Of a stretch of DNA of 64,000 nucleotides, positions 55,814-64,000 are shown piece by piece. The translations under genes were made by a program, and so were the position numbers. Below the pieces are notes generated by a model. That model did not search any database. It had not been told where the DNA came from and worked only from the letters and a program-made list of their open reading frames with translations. The stretch's first letter is position 1. Every line of letters begins with the position of its first letter. The DNA comes from Limnanthes douglasii subsp. nivea (taxonomy: Eukaryota > Streptophyta > Magnoliopsida > Brassicales > Limnanthaceae): NCBI GenBank assembly GCA_036936605.1, contig JAUPFV010000004.1, positions 291,380,009-291,444,008 of the forward strand, in the 5' to 3' direction.

Positions 55814-56905
55814 ATGAACCCCGAAAACAATCCATCACTTCGATCGACGAGGGAAACTTTAAAAGATGACTTGCAAAGAAACGAAAATAGGTTGGATGGA
55901 TCATCTCAGATCCAAACTCAATCAGATATTGAGATGCTTATGAATCAGCTTTTTGACCGAATAAATGCGCTAAATGAAAAATATGAATAACGAAAACAAG
56001 AAATCCACTCGGCGAAGCTCAAATCCGAGGTGAGACAAGAGAATGAAAAGAATGATATAAGAGAACAATCTGATCGGTCCTCTGGTAATCGGCGAGCTAA
56101 AAGTGAATATAAAAAAATATTTTTCGTATCTCCTAAAGAGCATTATTCTTCTCGCAAAGGGAAAAAAGACAAGCAAAAGTATATAACCTCTATTAATGAA
56201 GAGATGGAAAGCTCTGCTTCAGGTTTTAAAAGATACAGGGGTTATTTGAAAGATACAGGGACAATGTTCCTCGTTTTACGTGGTGTGAAGGGAACACTTT
56301 GAATCAGTTTGCTGAGACTGATCGAAATCTATATGCGGTAATGGGAGCAGATGATTAGTTTGTGGAACGTGTCGACTGGAGAAATTCTCCATTGACAAGT
56401 GAAATTTGTTCTATAACGCTTCCGAAGCGTTTTGACATTACCAAAGTGGAAAAGTTTGATGGGATGCAAGATCTCGATGACCACACAAAAGAAGAATAAA
56501 AACTTGTCATCTCGAACTGGTGGATATTCAAATCACGCTTCATCTTACAACTATAACACACCAAGGCCAAATCAATGGGTTAAGCCAGAGTCTTATGCTG
56601 ATTTGACAGAGAATGTAGCTGTGATTTGGGATAAAAACAAGAGCTTCATAAATTTTAGGAAGCCAGCTCCAATTAGTAGGCCAATGGAGGAAAGGAACAA
56701 CAAATATTTCAGATATCATGAGGATATCGGGCATGTTACCAATGATTGCATTGCTCTGAAAAAAGAGGTTCAAACTTTGATCGAAAATGGGAAGATACTG
56801 ACTTATGTGAAGTCCCAAGGGAGCGGTTCGAAAAATAACATAGCGTCAACTTCGAAGGCTGCACCAGCTGAGAATTTGATGATTTTAGATTCAAAGGTTG
56901 AATAA
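55814..56905 (+). pseudogene. gag of the third Tat element, central domain deleted
   Basis: ATG at 55814 (MNPENNPSLRS); stop TAA at 55988, and the charged region continues in another frame (NEKNDIREQSDRS, SSRKGKKDKQKY) to about 56250. Gag-domain start VDWRNSPLTSE and KRFDITKVEKFDGMQD lie near 56370-56475, then the sequence jumps after DDHTKE to a region normally about 150 residues downstream, so most of the gag domain is deleted. The FRYHEDIGHVTNDC box (first Cys now Phe) is at about 56710, followed by VQTLIENGK. Confidence 0.8.
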
Positions 56906-56926
56906 TTTGATGCTACTTCAGAATAT

Positions 56927-57577
56927 ATGGAGAAGGATCCGAACAAGTTGCTTTTGATGGCAGTTGATGGGCAAATAGAAAAGGGGCATGTGCGAGATTT
57001 ATGTAAATTCTTTGAGTCATTAGCCATTTTCGAAGGTGATTCGACCAATAGCAATTCAGATAGTTCAAGGAAGAGACATGTTGTCAAACTCACAACTCAA
57101 ATTGAAGGGTAGATTTCTACGCATTTGTATGGAAAAAAGGTTATTCCTTTCATTTTATTTGACGAAGATGATTTACAAGGAACAACATGGCCACATGACG
57201 ATGTTCTGGTTATTGGAGAAGAGGTGGTTGGCATCGAAATTCGACGTGTGCTTATTGACACTGGCAGTTCTGCTAATCTTCTTTTTAAGTTAACTTGTGA
57301 TCAAATGACAAATCCAACTCGGATTACTCAATCAGATCAGACAATTACAGGATTTACTGGTGTAACAGCTCGTGTTGTTGGGGAATTCAAGGGAGAAGTA
57401 AGTTTGAGAAAATTACTATTTAAGAAGAAGGTCTATGTGGTTTTTGTGGTGGTGGACTGCCCTGCGAGTTACAATGATATTTTTGGAAGGTCATGGCTTT
57501 CTAGAATGTATGGGGTTGTACCAACAGTTCACCAATGTTTCAAGTATGTGGTTGGAGATCGAATTTGGGTCGTTTAA
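56927..57577 (+). pseudogene. Aspartic protease of the third Tat element
   Basis: In one frame with the gag C-terminus (FFESLAIFEGDS near 57010) except for TAG at 57110-57112. Active site VLIDTGSSANLLF at about 57250-57285 with the canonical DTGSS, then CPASYNDIFGRSWLSRM near 57460. TAA at 57575. This is the best-preserved protease in the window. Confidence 0.82.
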
Positions 57578-57699
57578 GGCAACCAGCAGGTAGCTAGAGA
57601 ATGTTATGCCACTACACTCCGGATATGAGGATCCAGCAGTGGGGATTTAATGCATGAATAGCATTTAGAAGGGTTGCCCTCGGATTTAGAAGAAATAGT

Positions 57700-59180
57700 T
57701 GACGATCCGAGGGAAACCCTAGGGTCTTTAACAGTAAGTGAATAAATTGAGGAGTTTACTTTTTCGGAAGGAAGAGTGCTTCGGATTGGAACCTTACTGA
57801 CCTCACTCTTACGTCAACAACTGTTAGATATTTTATCTGTTTATTTGGATATTTTCTCTTGGAAGACAGAGGATGTAACAGGGGTACCAATTGAGGTTAT
57901 TTGACACAGCTTGGCCATTGATCTAAAGGTGAAGCCAGTAATTCAGAAAAGAAGGGAATCTTCCTCGGAGAAAGCGGAATAAATTGTTTTTGAGATGGAC
58001 CGGTTATCCAAGGTCGAACGCATAAGGGATTCAAAGTATCCTTTGTGGACGGCAAACCCGGTAGTGGTCAAAAAGAATAAAGGGAAATTGAGAATGTGTG
58101 TGGATTTTACAGACTTGAATCGAGGTTGTCCTAATGATCCATTTACGGTTCCTCGAATAGATTAGCTGATTGAATATACCTCAAAAAATAAACTACTAAA
58201 TTTCATGGATGCTTTTGCAGGATACAATGAAATTCCACTGGATCCAAAATATAAAAAATGCACAACTTTCATAATTGATAGGGGCTTACACTGTTATAGG
58301 GGTATGCCTTTTGGATTGAAAAATGCTGGAGTCACTTATCAGAGCTTTATGAATAAATATTTTGCTGCTCAGGTCGAAAGAATATGGAGGTATGTATAGA
58401 CGATATGGTGGTAAAAAGTTTAGAGGATGAAGTGAATCTTGATGATTTAGAGGAAGCGTTTTTTAATTTAAGAGCAATCAGGTTAAAGCTGAATCCTGAA
58501 AAATATACCTTCAGAGTTCGGTCAGGGAATTTTTTAGGTTATTTCATCAGTGAAAAAGGAATAGAGGCTGACCTAGAACAGTTGAAAGATTTGATAACAA
58601 TGAATTCACTTCAGTCTATTAAAGAAGTGGAAATTCTGACAGCAAGGTTAGCAACACTTAACCGATTTATTTCTAGATTTTCTAACAAATGCTTTCCTTT
58701 CTTTCAAGTTTTACGAGGACCAAGAAGGTTTGAATGGACATCAGAATGTGAGGCACCATTCAAATATAAAAAAATTATTACCATCACCAGAAATATTGTA
58801 AAAACCTCAAAATGGGGAGAAGCTCTTTTTTGTACATTGCAGTATCAGATTTTGTACTAAGTGCGGTATTAATCAGTGAAGATTCAGGTATTCTGAAGCC
58901 GGTGTACTACATCAGTACAAGTTTAGTGGCAGCAGAAAAGATGTATTTGAAGTTGGAAAAACTGGCATTAGCATTGGTGATTGTTGCTAGGAAGATGCGC
59001 CCCTATTTTCAAGCTCACACTATTAAAGTCCGAACTTCATTCACTTTGAAAAATGATTTACAACGACCTGTCATTTCGGGAAGAATGACCAAGTGGTCAG
59101 TGGATTTAGGGGATTATGATATTTTGTTCACACCTCGAACGACAATAAAGGCACACGCATTGGAAGATTTATTTTGTTGA
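57700..59180 (+). pseudogene. Reverse transcriptase and RNase H of the third Tat element
   Basis: RT entry TEDVTGVPIEVI near 57870, KGKLRMCVDFTDLN near 58085-58125, FMDAFAGYNEIPL near 58205, YRGMPFGLKNAGVTYQ near 58300. A 1-base shift near 58390 precedes VCIDDMVVKS, where the usual YIDD reads CIDD. LNPEKYTF, FLGYFISEKGIEAD, and thumb sequence follow to 58860. RNase H (DFVLSAVLI, YYISTSLVAAEKMY, YFQAHTIKVRT) extends to TGA near 59178. Stops at about 57901, 57979 and 58162. Confidence 0.85.
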
Positions 59181-59229
59181 ATTCCATTCGAGCAGATCGG
59201 ATGTGGGAGAAAGTAAAAAAGTCCCAGCA

Positions 59230-59580
59230 GTAAATTCGAGGTGGGTTGTTCGAACAGATGGAGGATCTAGTGTTTTGGGGTGCAGTGCTGGAGTTCAGTT
59301 AATATCCCCAACTTGAGAGACAATGATTTAATTTATTAAATTTGGTTTTCACGCTTCGAACAGTGAGGCTGAATACGAAGCTGCTTTGGCCAGATTAAGA
59401 TTGGCAACAATTTACGGAGCAACTTCAGTAAGCTTGGAAACGGATTCTCAATTGTTAGCAAATCAGGTATCTGGATTTTCCGAAGCAAGAAAGGATCGGT
59501 TGATTTTATATCTTCGGGAACTTCGAGATTTAATGCTTCTATTTGATAATGTTGTTATTGAATATATTGCTTGAGGGAGT
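59230..59580 (+). pseudogene. Archaeal-type RNase H of the third Tat element
   Basis: Second RNase H that defines Tat-type elements: VVRTDGGS (Asp, about 59250), NSEAEYEAALARLRL (Glu, about 59360), SLETDSQLLANQ (Asp, about 59440). Two stops occur between the first and second motif (near 59314 and 59328). It precedes integrase with no gap beyond a tether. Confidence 0.8.
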
Positions 59581-59788
59581 AACATGGTGGCCGTTTCTTT
59601 AGCAAATATTGCTTATAAGGTGGAATATCCTTGGATTTTTCTACAAAAAAAATCCTCCAATTGTTACTTAGTCTAGTCAGTGCGAATGTATAGAGGAGTT
59701 CTTTGTCACATCTGAAGTTATCTGAGGCGATTGGCGAGCAAATATTCTCAATTTTTTTACTCAAGGAACATTACTAGATGATACGAGG

Positions 59789-60966
59789 TTGGCCAAAATA
59801 TTTAGAGGTAAAACGTTTGGATATATAGTGTTAGATGGAATATTGTATAAAAAGGCATTAAGAAGGCCATTATTACGATGTTTGGGAAAGCAAGAATCAC
59901 AGGAGGTGTTATCAGAATTGCATGGTGGTAAAGGCTCAGCTCATTACGGGTTTAAAGCTCTATCACGACGATTTTTACTTGCAGGATTCTATTGGCCAAC
60001 AATCATGAATTATGCTAAGAATTTAGTTTGAAGTTTTGATACTTGTCAAAGATTTGCTAACGCTATTTATAGGCCAGCGGTGCCACTTATGTCTATAACC
60101 GAGATGGTACCATTTCATAGATGGGGGATTGATCTAGTGGGCCCTTTGCCGATAGATTCTAGAGGAAGACAGATGATAATCGTAGCAGTGGATTATTTTA
60201 CCAAATGGACCGAGGTAGAACCACTATCAGGAATAAAGGCAAAAGATGTGATCAAGTTTATTGTGAACAACATTTGTTGTCGTTTTAGAGTTCCTCAGAG
60301 GATTACGACAGATAATGACCCTCACTTTAATAACAAATAGATGGCTTCACTTTGCACGTCGAAATGAATTCAACAATGTTTTTCGAAGCCTTTTCATCCT
60401 CAAGCTAATGGACAAGTGAAGGTAAGAAACATAACAATTTTAAATTTCTTGAAGAAGAATTTGATGGGGGCAGCAGGAAAATGGCCAAATTATTTGCAAG
60501 AGGTTCTTTGGGCTTATCGGACAACTCCTAGGGAGGCTAAAAAGAGACTCATTTTGCTTTAGCATATGGAATGGATGCAGTCAGTCTCATAGAATCTACG
60601 ATGTCATCTTTTAGGATAAATCAATATTCTGGAAGATCCAATGATAAAGTTAGAATGGCAAATTTAGATTTGATTGAGGAGAAAAGAGTTCGAGCTCATT
60701 TGAATGTAATCCATTATCTAACATTTATGTGGAATAGATATGATTCGAATATAAAGAGGAGAAAATTCAAAGAAGATGATAAAGTGTTGAGAAAAGTATT
60801 CCTGCATACAAAGGAGAAAAGCCTTGGAAAAATGGCTTCAAACTGGGAAGGGCCTTATATGGTTGTTGAGAGGAGAAAGTCAGGGTCTTATCGTCTTTGT
60901 GATTTCGAAGGGATGATGCTTCAGCACCCATGGACTATACAACAATTGAAGCTTTATTGGGAATAG
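59789..60966 (+). pseudogene. Integrase of the third Tat element, catalytic Glu lost
   Basis: Zinc region with both His (LHGGKGSAHYG, about 59930) but one Cys lost: the usual CDTC reads stop-S-F-D-T-C near 60030. Catalytic core: RWGIDLVGPLP (first Asp, about 60125), TTDNDPHF (second Asp, about 60310), then ANGQVKV (about 60410) where the catalytic Glu is Lys. C-terminal NWEGPYMVVERRKSGSYRL near 60845 ends at TAG 60964-60966. Stops near 60029, 60338 and 60364. It cannot be active. Confidence 0.85.
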
Positions 60967-61352
60967 ATTTGTCTTTGTATTTGGATTTTTCACTTTTAAA
61001 TGGTGCACTCTTTCTTACCCTGTTGGCCCATGAAGGTTCCAATTTATATACATATTTAATATTATCAATAAAATGCGTTTTTTGCCAACGGTTGTTTACA
61101 ATTGCTTGCTTAAAACTATCTTAACAACTTATCAAACACGGATAATATTTGAGGTTGGTTAAGAGTAGAATGTTCCGAAGTTTCTATTATATTTTTCGAA
61201 GAAACAACCATTTTCGAGTTATTATGTTCAATGAACACATTACAGGTTTTGCGCAGTACAACGCTCAATAATGCACTGTATTGTTTCTAAGTGTAACGTT
61301 CACCAGATATGCTATCAATAATTTGAAGTGCAATCATGTTCACCAACTTCAC
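60967..61352. other. Pol to antisense-ORF spacer of the third Tat element, left of the MULE
   Basis: AT-rich, no gene, no clear tandem repeat. The last ten bases (61343-61352) are the MULE target site. Confidence 0.5.
61343..61352. repeat. Target-site duplication of small MULE, left (CCAACTTCAC)
   Basis: Ten bases repeated at 62932-62941. The usual MULE length is 9, but 10-bp copies are known. Confidence 0.85.
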
Positions 61353-61551
61353 GGCTTTGAACAATGAGTCATCCCTCGACTATCGCGTTTGGTGGCAGAT
61401 AGTCCCTGGACTTTCAAATGTCCGTTGGCAGTCCCTGGACTATCGCGTTTGGATAAAGTTAGTCCAGAGGATCCTCTGATCCACCAGATGCTGCCACCTG
61501 TCACCATACTCCCCGGATTTTTGTGTCACCAGTAGTCCCTTAACTTTAGGT
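61353..61551 (+). repeat. Left terminal inverted repeat of the small MULE
   Basis: Begins GGCTTTGAACAATGAGTC; contains TAGTCCCTGGACT twice and GCTGCCACCTGTCACCATAC. Roughly 90% identical to the right repeat. Confidence 0.88.
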
Positions 61552-61759
61552 CAAACCCCAAACTTAGTCCGTGACATTAAATGACCGACCTACCCTTATA
61601 ATTTCCAGTTTGGCATTAAGAATTTAATATGTTTATCCAGGTGGCATTATTTAGCCTATGTGGAATATTTTTCACCACATTCCTTTATAACATTATCAAT
61701 CGGTCGTGTTACATTATATATTAATTAACTTAATTTAATTTATTAAAATACTTAAACAA

Positions 61760-62160
61760 AATCTAAACCCTAGTTTTTCTTTCTCATCTTCTCTCTCCCT
61801 TGTTTTAAATCTAATCCCCAAATAAAACCCTAATCTAAATTCTAATCTATACCCAAATATATATGGTCCTAAATCTATACCCAAATCGAAACACAACCCT
61901 AAATCATCAACCTGTAGTTACCTTTGGCTCTCATGGGTAGCCTTCTTTTTTCCAGCCCTGATGTTATTGATACATTTACCTTAAGTTCTCCTTTGCCCCG
62001 TTCCTGCCACCCTCCATCGATATATTCAAATAAAATCGATTCAGCTAAAAATGCCACCTTTTCGTTTTCTTCACCTGTCTCTACTAATACCTCCTGCATC
62101 GCTGGGAAAACACTTCCCTCCCGCTTGGCTTTGATGGAGGCAACTCATGCATCATGTTGA
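61760..62160 (+). other. Leader- and ORF-like segment inside the small MULE, possible captured gene fragment
   Basis: 61764-61905 has telo-box-like AAACCCTA words (about 61765, 61827, 61896) and a CT-rich stretch (61774-61803), both common in 5' leaders of plant housekeeping genes. An ATG at 61933 opens 76 codons ([15 protein letters not shown]...), Ser-rich, ending TGA at 62158-62160. I do not recognise the protein. It could be the first exon of a captured gene or chance. Confidence 0.35.
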
Positions 62161-62277
62161 GACGAATTTCCATTACCTGTTAGACCAAAACCGAAAGTCG
62201 GCGAGTCCGTTTTCAGCACAAAAAGAGATCCTGAACCTAATGCGGAATTGTTTTGTGGAATCAAACTAAAGGAGAAC

Positions 62278-62640
62278 GAAGAACTTGAAAACCCAGTTTC
62301 AATTATTTATTTAATTTAATTAAACCCGGTTTCAATTATTTATTTAACTTAATTAAATGAAACAAACGAGAACTTAAAAACCTAGTTTCAATTATTTATT
62401 TAATTTAATTAAACTCAGTTTCAATTATTTATTTAATTTAATTAAATGAAACAAACGAAGAACTTAAAAACCTAGTTTCAATTATTTATTTAATTTAATT
62501 AAACTCAGTTTCAATTATTTATTTAATTAAATTAAATGAAACAAACGAAGAACTTAAAAACCCAGTTTCAATTATTTATTTAATTTAATAAAACTCTGTT
62601 TCAATTATTTATTTAATTTAATTTAATGAAACAATGACAC
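62278..62640. repeat. AT-rich tandem array in the small MULE (about 89-bp period)
   Basis: About four units starting GAACTTaAAAACCCAG at about 62281, 62369, 62459 and 62549. Each holds two TTTCAATTATTTATTTAA sub-repeats with palindromic TTTAATTTAATTAAA. Confidence 0.8.
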
Positions 62641-62731
62641 ATAGGATGTAGTAAGTGGTGCCACGTATTTAAAATTTTCCATCTCACCAACAGCTATGCC
62701 AACAAAGATTTTGGTCAAAGGGCCAAATCGT

Positions 62732-62931
62732 ACCTAAAGTCAAGGGACTACTGGTGACACAAAAAAGCTGGGGAGTATGGTGACAGGTGGCAGCATCTGG
62801 TGGATCAAAGGATCCTCTCGACTAACTTTGTCCACACGCGATAGTCCAGGGACTGCCAACGGACATTTGAAAGTCCAGGGACTATCAGCTACCAAACACG
62901 ATAGTCGAGGGACGACTCACTTTTCGAAGCC
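62732..62931 (-). repeat. Right terminal inverted repeat of the small MULE
   Basis: Ends ...GACTCACTTTTCGAAGCC, the inverse of the left end, followed by CCAACTTCAC. Confidence 0.88.
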
Positions 62932-62941
62932 CCAACTTCAC
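62932..62941. repeat. Target-site duplication of small MULE, right (CCAACTTCAC)
   Basis: Exact copy of 61343-61352. Confidence 0.85.
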
Positions 62942-63164
62942 TAAGGTATTTGAAGTCGTAGACTTACAATTTGTAATTATATATTGTGAGTTTCGAATAA
63001 CTTGTCATATCTATTTTTAGAATTTTTAGCATCGGATAATATATGAAGATGATAAAAGCGAAAAATAAGCAAAATATTTGTCAATTAGATTAATTTTTTT
63101 AAGTACAAAGAGCAAATTTCTAATTTGACAAATAATAGAAAGATGTATTTAAAGAGCAATAAAA

Positions 63165-64000
63165 TTATTGAGACGACTCATCTTCCTCGGATGATTCCTC
63201 CTCTGAAGATGATGAGTCGGGGATAGGATCGAAGGCTTCACTTGGACGTTTTTTTATGGGAATGTCATTCCAGAAACTTGTGAGGTTGATCCTTGGATAA
63301 GTTGCATGAAGTTCTCGAAGAAGAGTGGTAGTTGTTTCTTCTTTACCATTGTTAATGGCAGCCAACATGTATTTCGATAATTCAGTTCCGGCAGCAGCAA
63401 CAGCAGCGGCTTTTTCGTCCTCAAAATCCTTCTTCAATTTGGTTATGTCATCGGTCTACTCTATTTTTTGCCTCGCTGGAAGTAAGAGAGTTTTGGAGAC
63501 CTTCGGATTTTGATTTTTTCAGCAGCTAGCTCATTAGTATGATCAGTTTTGAGCTTATTCATCTCTTTTTTATGAGAAGCATTCAACTTTTCTTTGTCAG
63601 CAAAATGTGTTGTTCGCGGATGATTTTTCGTAACGAGAGCGCCTCGAATAAGCTCAGACCTTTCTAGTTCATACATATGGAATTGCTCGACCATCTTGCA
63701 TTGAAAATTTTCCCTCAGCAGTTTTTTATCTTCAGCAAGACCTTTTTAGCCGACCATGTCTTTGGCCAATTGGTTCAAATGATCTTGAGAAGCTTCGACT
63801 TGACAAGAAAGTGGTTTTGCTACAGCATTGAGATCGTTAAATGGTTGAAGTGCAGCAGAGGTTGCAAGATTACGTCGAGAAGGAGGAACTTCTGTTGAAC
63901 TAGGATAAGGAATCATATCTAAACTTTTAGTTGGTACAGAGGGACGATAATTTCTGGAGACGCTTCGATGGTTGTTGGTCTCCCAAAGTGATGCATACGA
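63165..64000 (-). pseudogene. Antisense ORF of the third Tat element, C-terminal part
   Basis: Minus-strand ORF opposite to its own gag-pol, as in the 15.9-kb element. C-terminal segment (63437-63165) has LLRELHATYPRINLTSFW followed by an acidic tail (SSSSEEESSEEDESS), parallel to FPDLSLWSMW plus acidic tail at 14429. Upstream is a Lys/Glu-rich coil (63694-63461; EMNKLKTDHTNELAAEKIK) with a frameshift near 63500, and a stop near 63748. The N-terminal domain lies beyond the window. Confidence 0.75.

Larger units (their letters stand above)
61353..62931. mobile_element. Non-autonomous MULE (1579 bp), possible Pack-MULE
   Basis: Long terminal inverted repeats of about 200 bp (61353-61551 and 62732-62931) bounded by a perfect 10-bp target duplication. 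No transposase. The interior has a leader-like and ORF-like segment and an AT-rich tandem array. It lies inside the third Tat element, so it is younger than that insertion. Confidence 0.85.
55411..64000 (+). mobile_element. Third Tat-clade Gypsy element, plus strand, running off the right edge
   Basis: LTR, primer site, gag, protease, RT-RNase H, second RNase H, integrase on the plus strand, then an antisense ORF on the minus strand reaching the window end. gag resembles the array gag (shared NDIxxQSDRS and SRKxKKD words), so it is the same family in a longer copy. It interrupts a Copia gag; AAATG at 55406-55410 is a candidate target duplication whose partner lies outside. A small MULE is inserted at 61353-62931. 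Confidence 0.88.

Noticed and set aside
61760..61905. Interstitial telomere repeat
   Set aside because: Only scattered AAACCCTA words, not a tandem run; better read as telo-box-like promoter words.

Overview
The window is gene-poor nuclear DNA of a flowering plant, probably a eudicot; the species cannot be fixed from sequence. The evidence is GT-AG introns, AT-rich spacers, and plant-specific transposon families: a MuDR-type Mutator-like element (MULE) with a Ulp1-type gene, Tat-clade Ty3/Gypsy elements with a second RNase H and an antisense ORF, and Ty1/Copia fragments. No ordinary host gene was found. Almost everything is transposon, and most coding regions are broken.

Region 1 (1-10947, resuming at 26869 and perhaps ending near 27093) is an old MULE. 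It carries a Ulp1-like cysteine-protease pseudogene (57-4289, +), a small acidic gene (5995-6312, +) and a MuDR-type transposase pseudogene (10071-7411, -). Its longer introns and intergenic spacers are filled with about sixty copies of two related short words, ATCTAGCAATG and AAATCGCAATG, nearly all in the same strand orientation even though the genes are convergent. This is the most interesting signal in the window. It resembles the arrangement in Arabidopsis VANDAL MULEs, where an element-encoded anti-silencing protein reads short motifs in its own non-coding DNA.

Region 2 (10948-26868) is a complete 15.9-kb Tat-type Gypsy element on the minus strand, inserted in the MULE with target duplication CAGAC. 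It has both LTRs, a tRNA-Asp-like primer site, gag, protease, RT, two RNases H, integrase, a 90-bp tandem array and a plus-strand antisense ORF with its own TATA box. A 5.3-kb internal tandem duplication has doubled the segment from RNase H to the antisense ORF.

Region 3 (27.1-28.4 kb) is AT-rich DNA, an unrecognised stretch and a truncated Copia 5' end. Region 4 (28.4-54.4 kb) is a four-unit tandem array of one chimeric segment. Each unit holds a Gypsy protease/gag/LTR, a Copia RT remnant, short tandem repeats, a Gypsy antisense-ORF relative and a Copia GAG-pre-integrase remnant. The third and fourth units are almost identical with a 4980-bp period. Unit 1 is interrupted by the 3' end of another Tat element (33826-36676).

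Region 5 (54.1-55.4 kb) is the gag/protease end of the Copia element. Region 6 (55411 to the window end) is a decayed plus-strand Tat element whose antisense ORF runs off the right edge. A 1.58-kb non-autonomous MULE with 200-bp inverted repeats and a 10-bp target duplication (61353-62931) sits between its pol and antisense ORF.
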